This document shows positions 8,801 to 14,381 of a stretch of DNA of 17,744 nt, in pieces; the first letter of the stretch is position 1, and every line of letters begins with the position of its first letter. The stretch spans positions 1-17,744 of the forward strand of contig CAZWJH010000053.1 of the NCBI GenBank assembly GCA_964634755.1, written 5' to 3'. The translations under genes and the position numbers were made by a program. The DNA is from JALXDT01 sp964634755. GTDB taxonomy: Bacteria; Acidobacteriota; Aminicenantia; JAMOAD01. The notes under the pieces are model-generated. The model was not told where the DNA came from. It was given only the letters and a program-made list of their open reading frames with translations, and ran no database searches.

Positions 8801-8997
8801 CCACCTATTTTTACCATAATCGGATTTTTTATCGCTTTAGTTAAAAATCCGTAAGCAATACTCAAGATTGCAGCAAAATCAAATAGAATAGTTAGCCAGA
8901 ACACACCGCGCACAAATTTTTTCCCTAAGAATTGAAAAATTCCTATGGAAAAAGCGGCGATCAAAGTGATTGCTATTATAACGACCGGATTTACCAT
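5806..8997 (-). CDS. Fused tandem antiporter-like subunit (two MrpD/NuoN-type modules, H'+H)
   Basis: A single 1063-residue polytopic membrane protein containing two complete proton/cation antiporter modules, where MBX-type complexes usually have separate H' and H subunits of about 500 residues each. Module 1 (about 1-500) has the TM5 glutamate E139, TM8 lysine K253, H342 and K397 in PPFLGFWAK, but Glu (E222) at the usual TM7 lysine position and FPMN instead of FPLH. Module 2 (about 530-980) keeps E587, K659 with APLH, K690, H771/H775 and K834 in PPLSGFAGK. A C-terminal extension (about 970-1063) holds a charged amphipathic stretch and a last helix after YTGDLNTYAL, possibly the equivalent of MbhI. 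The frame is uninterrupted. Function: ion translocation coupled to redox chemistry. The ion (Na+ or H+) is not decidable. Confidence 0.9.
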   Translation of the reverse strand: MVNPVVIIAITLIAAFSIGIFQFLGKKFVRGVFWLTILFDFAAILSIAYGFLTKAIKNPIMVKIGGFPPPIGINLYVDQLSAYLGVVVFFIGAMAAYHWLSRGIDDPEPKALVLMLLLLLGSTGMIFTQDFFNLFVFIEITSIASYGLVASNLGSFSLEASFKYIVIGSISSTFVLLGAVFLYKFAGSLNMADISAHINSSMYSGGMLIIISIMFLFGLLIELEVFPMNGWALDIYQGANPAVVAILAGGIVKGFYLVFLRSANYLKFPHLLKIGIIFGLSTYIISQFFAWKQKDIRRLFGYSSVGQLGLLILAGAFYLNGNLHGFAKQYMLFAIVFFVLNHSFSKSTLFFLADLFGRRRTEEWKGALSKNKFFGFLFSTSVLSMAGAPPFLGFWAKLFFILAIPKEYFYIVALVLIGAIAEILYYFNLYRIVSEKEEGDFDYKGSIIPSFFNILVLLSLSAFGAYKFFTLTGLNIQNAKFLAFIIISAIAIFVLGISRLAQWILSLGMIGALGFHIIKNTSLIPAFNIQSFFVYLVLAGAIMFVFATYPISKRYSAAFYPLFVFTVFSMVGISVSSNWITLFIFWELMSWSSYLLINQGGKKSAWVYLVMSAIGGYGMLAGIKLLSTGPNLIPSFSSSSAFAVSAWAGVLIFTAFLVKMGTAPLHIWARDAYGESPDGFTPLLSGVLSKMGVFGGILTIVYLLPHLSHSETILYGLAWFGALTALFMALIAVFQEDVKKVLAYSSISQVGYILIGIALATSLGYSAALYHTVNHLIFKGLLFVAAAGIIYRTGTSYLPEMGGLIKRMPFTFFAFLMGIIALAGIPPLSGFAGKWLLYSALLEKRWMFILLIAMFASTVAFMYCYKLLHTIFLGQLRDKYRKVKEAPLPIVIVELIFAGLTFAIGAKPNLILSFSEKAIKSLGFTNPGYAYESAHKIASKFGYWNAHFMAIFAGGSFIIALILFFLAKARIRKVGQLDLAYSGEVPDSPESVHFGYDLYAHMRRAVRVFIYPHVENTYKRIYSSLMAFVDYTRRFYTGDLNTYALWVVITLSFIFYILYKGVF

Positions 8998-9356
8998 TTT
9001 AACTCCTTAAAATCATCTATTTCTATCGATTTTTTTACAGAATACATTCTAATTACAACAGACAATGCCATAGCGGTAACAGCTACTCCGATAACAATTG
9101 CTGTAAGAACAAGTGCTTGAGGAAGAGGGTCAACTACTTTTGAAACATCAACGAGCAATGTTCCTTTTTTGAAAAGCTCTTTGAGGCTAATAATAGGAGC
9201 TGTTCTCCCTTTTACAAAACCAAGTGAGATTATTAACATATTCACTCCGGTATCCATAATTGAAAGCCCTATTATTATTTTTATAAGATTTCTTTTAACA
9301 AGAGCTGCATAGAGACCAATAAAAATTAAAAGCAAGCTTGCCGCGAAAAATACCAT
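8991..9356 (-). CDS. mrpC: MrpC/MbhG-like (NuoK family) subunit
   Basis: Small membrane subunit of 121 residues with three predicted helices, homologous to MrpC/MnhC and NuoK. Seen: GLSIMDTGVNMLI (30-42) in the second helix with an acidic D35, and DPLPQALVLTAIVIG (76-90) at the third, the most recognisable MrpC signature. A longer loop of about 25 residues (50-75) separates the last two helices. It contributes to the ion path between the MrpA-like pieces and the antiporter modules. AAAGGAGG lies ideally upstream of the ATG, one base after the preceding stop. The 3' end overlaps the start of the fused antiporter gene by 7 bases, so the two are probably translated together. Confidence 0.9.
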   Translation of the reverse strand: MVFFAASLLLIFIGLYAALVKRNLIKIIIGLSIMDTGVNMLIISLGFVKGRTAPIISLKELFKKGTLLVDVSKVVDPLPQALVLTAIVIGVAVTAMALSVVIRMYSVKKSIEIDDFKELKW

Positions 9357-9357
9357 C

Positions 9358-10050
9358 TTAATCCTCCTTTGTTGTTGATATCATATCAGCAATAAGACCT
9401 GAAAGTTCTGCTCCCACTTTAAATCCAACCGCTATGTAGATTAAGGGAATCACACCCGCGGAAAGCAGCTTATTCCACTGTCCCAAAGGTAATACACTGT
9501 TCGCAAGAAAACTCTTTGCATAAATGAGCCCCAAAAGGCCTATTGCCGCAAAAGTTATACCCGCAAGAGATTCTAAAGTTGAAAGAACTTTGTGACTTAC
9601 ATGAAATCTTCTGTAGGCTAAGAAAAGCAACATCACACCAGAAGCAATTACAGAACCACCCTGAAATCCTCCTCCTGGAGTCAGGTGCCCGTGTATGAAA
9701 ATATAAGTTCCAAAAACAAGAATTAAAGGAAAGAGAGTATCTGTTGCTGTTCTTAAAACAAGACTGCTTTTGATTCTCTTAAATTCTCTTACACACTTAC
9801 AAGAAAAAAGAAGAAAGGAAAGTCCTGTAGCTGCTAAAAAGAGGACTGTGACTTCTCCGAGGGTATCAAATCCTCTGTAACTAACAACTATTGATGTTAC
9901 CAGGTTTGAGCCTCTATTTTCTTCTATTCCCTTTTCAACATAGTGCTCTGAAACACCTTTATAAGGCTTTCCAAAAGGAATTTGAGCAAAAAGGGAGAGG
10001 ATATAAAGACCAACTATTGAAAGAAATATTATTGCTATAATTTTCCTCAT
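9358..10050 (-). CDS. MbhE+MrpB (MbhF) fusion membrane subunit
   Basis: Membrane protein of 230 residues that joins two parts of the Mrp module often found as separate genes. The N-terminal part (1-90) carries the MbhE/MrpA C-terminal signature, SNLVTSIVVSYRGFDTLGE (48-66). The C-terminal part is MrpB/MnhB/MbhF, with HGHLTPGGGFQGG (120-132) and RTATDTLFP at 100-108. The two are linked by a short basic stretch (85-95). It forms part of the cation-translocating membrane arm between the D-like and C-like subunits. AAAGGGG precedes the ATG, which overlaps the upstream TGA as ATGA. I am confident in both domains; whether the fusion is ordinary in the MBX class (as MbxF) or peculiar to this lineage I cannot tell from the sequence. 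Confidence 0.87.
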   Translation of the reverse strand: MRKIIAIIFLSIVGLYILSLFAQIPFGKPYKGVSEHYVEKGIEENRGSNLVTSIVVSYRGFDTLGEVTVLFLAATGLSFLLFSCKCVREFKRIKSSLVLRTATDTLFPLILVFGTYIFIHGHLTPGGGFQGGSVIASGVMLLFLAYRRFHVSHKVLSTLESLAGITFAAIGLLGLIYAKSFLANSVLPLGQWNKLLSAGVIPLIYIAVGFKVGAELSGLIADMISTTKED

Positions 10051-10298
10051 TTTTCTTTCCCCTTTGTCTTTCTAACTGTTATAACAAAAATAAGAGTAGT
10101 AATTCCGGCTCCGATCGCAGCTTCCGTCATTGCAACATCTGGTGCCTGTAAGTAGAGGTAAACAATGGATGCAACAAGAGATATGAAACCGGATGCAATA
10201 ACTGCAGAAAGAAGATCTTTTGTTTTAACTGCAAAAAGAGCAAGAGCAAGCATCAACACAATCAAAAAAAGCATAAAATATTGAAGTAATTCAGCCAT
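10047..10298 (-). CDS. MbhD-like subunit (MrpA-derived, DUF4040)
   Basis: Membrane protein of 83 residues with three predicted helices, matching the DUF4040/MbhD segment that is part of the large MrpA protein in canonical Mrp antiporters. The signature is QAPDVAMTEAAIGAGITT (51-68). It is split from MrpA here, as in Mbh/Mbx complexes, where it contributes to the proposed sodium path. GAGGAGAAGG precedes the ATG. The gene overlaps mrpG by 8 bases upstream and the next gene by 4 (ATGA) downstream. No full-length MrpA is present in the window, which separates this operon from stand-alone Mrp antiporter operons. Confidence 0.88.
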   Translation of the reverse strand: MAELLQYFMLFLIVLMLALALFAVKTKDLLSAVIASGFISLVASIVYLYLQAPDVAMTEAAIGAGITTLIFVITVRKTKGKEK

Positions 10299-10650
10299 TT
10301 TCCTTCTCCTCTTCGGCTCTTATTTTTCCTTTATCTTCAGCATATTTGTCAATTACGGTTTCCTCATAAAGTGGTATCCCAGCATTGTGTGCTGCACGGG
10401 CAAGAGCATTGGAAGAAACCGGGTTTGTCAGAAGAATAAAGAGTGAAATAATACCAGTTTTGAAAATCCAAGCAGGATGATAAATGCCAACACCCATAAT
10501 AACAGAGAGAGCCCCAAGTGTTGTTGCTTTTGTGCCTGCCTGCATCCTGTTATAAACATCTGGCATTCTGATTACTCCCAGAGCACCTAAAAACAGAAAC
10601 ACAGCACCTATTATTATCATTATTATCCCTATAATTTCATACCAGAGCAT
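10291..10650 (-). CDS. mrpG: MrpG/MbhC-like subunit
   Basis: Membrane subunit of 119 residues, MrpG/MnhG/PhaG family. The signature GVIRMPDVYNRMQAGTKATT (25-44) is very clear and is followed by LG. Three helices and a charged C-terminal tail of about 25 residues (ETVIDKYAEDKGKIRAEEEK). I chose ATG at 10650 because AAGGAGGT then lies at good spacing. A GTG directly before it (10653) would leave only three bases between ribosome binding site and start. The ATG shares its A with the TGA of mrpF. Part of the cation-translocating arm. Confidence 0.9.
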   Translation of the reverse strand: MLWYEIIGIIMIIIGAVFLFLGALGVIRMPDVYNRMQAGTKATTLGALSVIMGVGIYHPAWIFKTGIISLFILLTNPVSSNALARAAHNAGIPLYEETVIDKYAEDKGKIRAEEEKENG

Positions 10651-10907
10651 CACATACCTCCTTCAAGATATCTTGCTATGGCGATAACACCTAAAAAAGC
10701 TAAGATTGCATAAACAAGCGCGATATCAAGATAAATGGCTCTGTGGAAAATCTGAGCAAAAAGAACAATCATAGCCGTTGTAATTGTAGTTGCAGTATCA
10801 AGCCCTACAGCTCTGTCAGGAATTGTGGGGCCTGATATAATTCTAATAGTGGAAAGAAGAGTTGCTATACTAACCAACGAAAACACAATAATTAATATAC
10901 TACTCAA
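10650..10907 (-). CDS. mrpF: MrpF/MbhB-like subunit
   Basis: Membrane subunit of 85 residues, MrpF/MnhF family, three helices. The conserved segment SGPTIPDRAVGLDT (25-38) holds the family acids D31 and D37 and basic R32. The start is TTG at 10907, supported by GGAGGTGAT six bases upstream and by a normal N-terminus (MSSILII); no ATG gives a full-length product. The start lies inside the end of mrpE (8-base overlap), so translation probably depends on ribosomes finishing mrpE, and the weak TTG may lower the yield. Part of the cation-translocating arm. Confidence 0.9.
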   Translation of the reverse strand: MSSILIIVFSLVSIATLLSTIRIISGPTIPDRAVGLDTATTITTAMIVLFAQIFHRAIYLDIALVYAILAFLGVIAIARYLEGGM

Positions 10908-11388
10908 AGATCACCTCCAGATATTTTTCAAAGCCTTCAACAATTTCTTGGCATGATCTGCTTACATCATCACAACCACTAACATCAATCCAGTGAATGT
11001 AAAACCACTCATCATGAATATCAACCGTAAGAGTACCGGGTGTAAGTGTAATGGAGTTTGCGAGAGCTAATTTTGCGGGATTTGTTTTCAGCTTTGTTTT
11101 TACTTTAACTATACCGGGGCTAATGGGAAGTTTCGGATTTATGACTCTCTTTGCAACATCAATGTTAGATTTTATCATTTCCCAAATGAAGTAGAAAAGG
11201 TAGATAATCAAGTAAACATACCTTTTTGGTTGAAACCACTTTTTCGGCTTATCACTTGCAATTGCAGGGGATATCAGACTGACAACCGCTGCTACAATAA
11301 GACCTGTGAAAAGTTCCTGAGGATCAAAACTTTGAGTTAAAATAACCCATACAATGAATAAAACCACTGTTGAAATAAAAACCCTCAT
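10900..11388 (-). CDS. mrpE: MrpE/MbhA-like subunit
   Basis: Membrane subunit of 162 residues, MrpE/MnhE family: two or three N-terminal helices (about 3-45 and 58-75), then a cytoplasmic domain. The signature is NSITLTPGTLTVDI (111-124) followed by DEWFYIHWIDV, matching the family pattern of NSIxLTPGT. The C-terminal domain has C139 and C146. AAGGAGAAATAG precedes the ATG, which overlaps the rex stop (ATGA), so the first structural gene of the complex is coupled to the regulator. As MbhA/MbxA it sits at the distal end of the ion-translocating arm. Confidence 0.9.
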   Translation of the reverse strand: MRVFISTVVLFIVWVILTQSFDPQELFTGLIVAAVVSLISPAIASDKPKKWFQPKRYVYLIIYLFYFIWEMIKSNIDVAKRVINPKLPISPGIVKVKTKLKTNPAKLALANSITLTPGTLTVDIHDEWFYIHWIDVSGCDDVSRSCQEIVEGFEKYLEVIFE

Positions 11389-12029
11389 CTATTTCTCCTT
11401 AAGCTTAATTTGTAAAATAAAAATTCTACTTCTGATAAAACATCCAGAAATGAGACATCAACATCATCGGGGACATTTATTGGAATCAAGGCAAGACTTA
11501 AAATTGCCTTAATTCCTGCTTTCACTAAAATATCCACAACATTTTGAACATCAGATGGAGGTATTGCTATTATAGCAATTTTCACCTTTTTTTCTCTTAC
11601 TATCCTCTCCATCTCCGAAAGTGGATAAATTTTTGTTCTCTCTATTATTTTGTTTACTTTTCTTTTATCCTTATCAAAGGCAGCAACTATTTCCACATTA
11701 AAGTTCTCAGAAGAATGCTTTATAATCGCAGAGCCAAGCTTTCCCGCCCCTACTAAAACAGCATTCATCTGCCCGAAGGTTTTTATTATTCCATTTATTG
11801 TGTTCAGAAGACTTTTTACATCATAACCCTTACCTCTTACTCCGAATTCTCCGAAATACGATAAATCCTTTCTTACAATAGAGCTTTTTACTCCGCACTT
11901 TTTTGCTATATCTTCAGATTGAATTAATTCAATACCTTCGTTTTTAAAGTTATAAAGACACCTTGTGTAATAAACCATTCGCCTTAGTGTTGTTTCAGGA
12001 ATAACAGATTTAAAAGAATTCTTCATCAT
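11385..12029 (-). CDS. rex: Redox-sensing transcriptional repressor Rex
   Basis: Cytoplasmic dimeric repressor that senses the NADH/NAD+ ratio and releases DNA when NADH binds. The product is 214 residues from the ATG at 12029, the normal Rex length. The N-terminal winged helix ends with the recognition segment VRKDLSYFGEFGVRGKGY (52-69), the Rex hallmark. The NADH Rossmann fold has GAGKLGSAI (94-102) and acid D119 in AFDKDK, then AIPPSD near 155-160 and a C-terminal domain-swap helix. An upstream extension to a TTG at 12149 is open in frame but lacks a ribosome binding site, and its sequence does not look like Rex. The chosen ATG has only a weak AAGAAG, and an ATG three bases further in is possible. 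It is the first gene of the respiratory operon, so probably both autoregulator and operon regulator. Confidence 0.92.
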   Translation of the reverse strand: MMKNSFKSVIPETTLRRMVYYTRCLYNFKNEGIELIQSEDIAKKCGVKSSIVRKDLSYFGEFGVRGKGYDVKSLLNTINGIIKTFGQMNAVLVGAGKLGSAIIKHSSENFNVEIVAAFDKDKRKVNKIIERTKIYPLSEMERIVREKKVKIAIIAIPPSDVQNVVDILVKAGIKAILSLALIPINVPDDVDVSFLDVLSEVEFLFYKLSLRRNR

Positions 12030-12039
12030 CTTCTTGCTC

Positions 12040-12057
12040 TTGTTATCACAATCACAT
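12040..12057. promoter_or_regulatory. Candidate Rex operator at the rex-operon promoter
   Basis: On the plus strand the 18-mer reads TTGTTAT-CACA-ATCACAT. Against the general Rex operator pattern TTGT(G/T)AA-N4-TT(C/A)ACAA it matches 11 of 14 arm positions with the correct 4-base spacer. It directly abuts the -10 of the rex promoter and would cover the transcription start, a position that blocks RNA polymerase. The arms are imperfect relative to each other (5 of 7), so this is a prediction only. Confidence 0.45.
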
Positions 12058-12066
12058 AGTATATCA
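12058..12066 (-). promoter_or_regulatory. Candidate extended -10 promoter of the rex operon
   Basis: Read on the minus strand, TGA precedes TATACT (12063-12058), an extended -10. No good -35 is seen (TTGTTT lies 20 bases upstream). The expected start would be near 12051, leaving a leader of about 20 nt before the Rex ATG at 12029. Confidence 0.45.
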
Positions 12067-12178
12067 TAAAAAAATTTTTTCATAAACAAATTTTCATTAC
12101 CAGAAAAGCTTTTACTAAAAGAGAAATAAACAATTTTAGAATTTTTCAACTAACACACAAAAAGATTTTATACCTCTC

Positions 12179-12207
12179 TTTAAAATTCCCCCTGTTTCTT
12201 ATATAAT
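12179..12207 (+). promoter_or_regulatory. Candidate lptD promoter giving a leaderless mRNA
   Basis: A perfect TATAAT lies at 12202-12207, with TTTAAA (four of six to TTGACA) at 12179-12184, 17 bases apart. The lptD ATG begins only seven bases after the -10, which is where transcription would start. No ribosome binding site is present between them. The lptD transcript is therefore predicted to be leaderless or nearly so. Confidence 0.5.
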
Positions 12208-12213
12208 AAAAAA

Positions 12214-14328
12214 ATGAAAAAACTAATTTCCCCCTTTTTATTTCTTTTGTTATTCTCTTATGCATTAAGAGCAGCTTATCCAAAGATAGAGGCAAAAAAG
12301 TACTATAAAGAAAAAGATTTTATGGTTTTTGAAGGGAATGTCTCAATTTCCGTAGGAAATATCAAGATATATTGCGATAAGACCACTTTGAATATAAAAA
12401 CTAAAAAAGGGGAAATTTCAGGGAAAGTTAGCATAGCAGGAGATGATTTTTTCATAAATGCATCAAGAAGCACATATTCTTTAAAAGATAAAACCTTTAC
12501 CGCCTATGATATCTTTGCAAGTATTAAACCTGAAATAACAATGATTGCAAAAAAAGTTGAAAAGAAAAAAGGAGAAAAATTTATTTTCTATTCAGGGTAC
12601 TTTACTACCTGCATCCAGTGCGTTCCAAGATGGCAAATTACAATGAAAAAAGCAATTTTTGTGCGAAAAAACAGGATTGAGGTATTTAGCGCTCTTTTTA
12701 AATTTAAAAATGTTCCTGCTTTTTATTTACCCTATTTTTACTATCCTATTAGTTCAAAAAAAAGAAAGACAGGTTTTTTAATGCCTCAGGTGGGATACTC
12801 CACATTTAAAGGCTATTTAATGAAAGAATCCTTTTTCTGGGCAATAAAAGATAATATTGATTTGACAATAAGTACAGAATACTATTCCCTCTTTGGCAAA
12901 GGTGTTGGAGGAATATTCAGATCGGGTGATGCGTATGGCAATTTTTTAAACATAAGCGCCACTTACCTAACCAGCGAAACAAGCAAAAATTATATAATAA
13001 ATGGAAGTGGGAGAATTAACTTTTCGGATACTTTTTCCACGTCTATGAATGTTAATCTAAATAGTGGGCTTGATTTTATTCAGAATTTTTCCGAAAACCT
13101 AAATTTTGCTTTGAGAAGAAATTTTTACACCAATATATATTTAAGAAAAACAATCGGAAACTTTTCAATTTCATTAATGGCAGACAAAAGTGATACTTTT
13201 TACTCTTATACCACAAGAACTATGAATATTCGCCATCTTCCTTCTTTTGATTTAAGTCTTTACAAAACAGAACTGTTAAGAAAAACTCTGTACCTTTCAT
13301 TTAAAGCCGGTGTATCAAATACTTCAAGATTATACGGAGATGAATGGACTACAGTTCCAAAGTTTTACTTTAAACCAAATGTTAGTGTGAATTTAAAACC
13401 TTTCCCTTGGCTCACACTTTCCACTGATTATACAATGAACAATTATTATTACTTAAAAAGTTATGAAGAGGGAACAAGGGAGATTTCAGAAGATAAACTT
13501 TACTTAAACCAACATAGTATTAAAGCATCACTGGTTGGCCCCATATTTTTCAAAATTTATAATACAAATCTTAGTGGATTCATTTATAAACTCAAACACA
13601 CAATTGAGCCTTCCTTTACCTACAGATATGTTTCCGAAATGGAGAACAGAAGCAGAATTATTCCCCTTGAATGGGCCGATTACTTTTTTTATTTTCATGA
13701 ACTTGATTTCACCTTCACAAATAGATTTTATGCTAAGAAGGATAAGGATAGCTCAGCTCAGGAAATTTTAAACTTTGGTTTTTCACAGGGTTATTATTTT
13801 AATCCAGATAAACAAAGACTTTACTTTATTCCGCCAAAAGATTTGGAATCTCCCATTAAATGGTCTGAAAGAAATTATTTCTTAAGATTTACTCCCAATC
13901 AATATATATACCTTTCTTTTAATTCAACTTATAACCAATATTACCATTCCTTTCGTAATATGTCTGTTTCCGTAAATCTGAGTGATAAGGATAAACGCTA
14001 CAACTTTAATTTCTCTTATAGTAAGCTTCAATACTTAAGACCTGATAATCTTACGGCTCAAATGGATTTTATGAGGGGCGCATTATCATTAAAGCCTGAA
14101 TTTTTCCCCCTTGAAATAACAGGGAATTTGGATTACAACATTGCCACAAAAACGCTTTATAATCTCGGCATACTTACAAAATTCAAATTTCAGTGTATAA
14201 ACTTTATGTTTCAATACAGAAAAATCGGATACAGAACGACAGGAAGAGATTCACAAATTCTTTTTAGCATAGGCTTGGGAACAATTGCCCCTTCTCCCGA
14301 GCTTTTTGCAAATACAGGAATACAGTAA
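12214..14328 (+). CDS. lptD: LPS-assembly outer membrane protein LptD (OstA/Imp)
   Basis: Outer-membrane beta-barrel that inserts lipopolysaccharide into the outer leaflet, receiving it from the periplasmic Lpt bridge. The product is 704 residues, shorter than the roughly 780 of E. coli. Residues 1-20 form a signal peptide (MKK, hydrophobic core, ALRAA end). Residues 24-140 form the OstA/LptA-like beta-jellyroll. Family landmarks follow: YFTTCIQC (129-136), W140, the VPAFYLPYFYYP segment, KRKTGFLMPQVG and the SFFWAIKDNIDLT stretch. The remainder is alternating, aromatic-rich barrel strands. Cysteines C54, C133 and C136 may form periplasmic disulfides; the tandem C-terminal cysteines of E. coli LptD are missing. 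It is divergent from the rex operon. Its presence shows a diderm, LPS-type envelope. The partner LptE is not in the window. Confidence 0.9.
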   Translation: MKKLISPFLFLLLFSYALRAAYPKIEAKKYYKEKDFMVFEGNVSISVGNIKIYCDKTTLNIKTKKGEISGKVSIAGDDFFINASRSTYSLKDKTFTAYDIFASIKPEITMIAKKVEKKKGEKFIFYSGYFTTCIQCVPRWQITMKKAIFVRKNRIEVFSALFKFKNVPAFYLPYFYYPISSKKRKTGFLMPQVGYSTFKGYLMKESFFWAIKDNIDLTISTEYYSLFGKGVGGIFRSGDAYGNFLNISATYLTSETSKNYIINGSGRINFSDTFSTSMNVNLNSGLDFIQNFSENLNFALRRNFYTNIYLRKTIGNFSISLMADKSDTFYSYTTRTMNIRHLPSFDLSLYKTELLRKTLYLSFKAGVSNTSRLYGDEWTTVPKFYFKPNVSVNLKPFPWLTLSTDYTMNNYYYLKSYEEGTREISEDKLYLNQHSIKASLVGPIFFKIYNTNLSGFIYKLKHTIEPSFTYRYVSEMENRSRIIPLEWADYFFYFHELDFTFTNRFYAKKDKDSSAQEILNFGFSQGYYFNPDKQRLYFIPPKDLESPIKWSERNYFLRFTPNQYIYLSFNSTYNQYYHSFRNMSVSVNLSDKDKRYNFNFSYSKLQYLRPDNLTAQMDFMRGALSLKPEFFPLEITGNLDYNIATKTLYNLGILTKFKFQCINFMFQYRKIGYRTTGRDSQILFSIGLGTIAPSPELFANTGIQ

Positions 14329-14350
14329 AAATTTGTTTGAAAATGGGTTA

Positions 14351-14361
14351 TGTGCTATAAA
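14351..14361 (+). promoter_or_regulatory. Candidate extended -10 promoter upstream of nagA
   Basis: TGTGC-TATAAA contains an extended -10 (TGn next to TATAAA, 14356-14361). A -35 is not clear. Transcription would begin near 14368, after the upstream ATG at 14364 and before the ATG at 14382, which favours the downstream start for nagA. Confidence 0.3.
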
Positions 14362-14381
14362 TAATGAGTTTTGGTAATACA

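Larger units (their letters stand above)
857..12029 (-). other. Operon: rex plus MBX-type ion-translocating oxidoreductase (13 genes)
   Basis: Thirteen consecutive minus-strand genes have gaps of at most 10 bases or overlap by 1-8, and all but rex have a clear ribosome binding site. There is no internal terminator. The subunit order A,B,C,D,(E)F,G,(H'H),M,J,K,L,N is the MBX/MBS order known from Thermococcales, with a GltD-like reductase joined to the last subunit. Genes for NuoE/F/G, NuoA/J/L/M/N sets, hydrogenase maturation, or a full MrpA are absent. I infer a ferredoxin:NAD(P)+ oxidoreductase coupled to Na+/H+ translocation, possibly reversible. Confidence 0.8.

Noticed and set aside
857..11388. 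Ordinary quinone-dependent complex I
   Set aside because: NuoA, NuoE, NuoF, NuoG, NuoJ and separate NuoL/M/N are missing, while MrpE/F/G/B/C-like subunits are present.
12155..12172. Second minus-strand -10-like TATAAA near 12172 with TTGTGTG downstream as another rex promoter or Rex half-site
   Set aside because: No suitable -35 (ACAGGG at that place), only one half-site, and the leader would be about 130 nt; the extended -10 at 12058-12066 is better placed.
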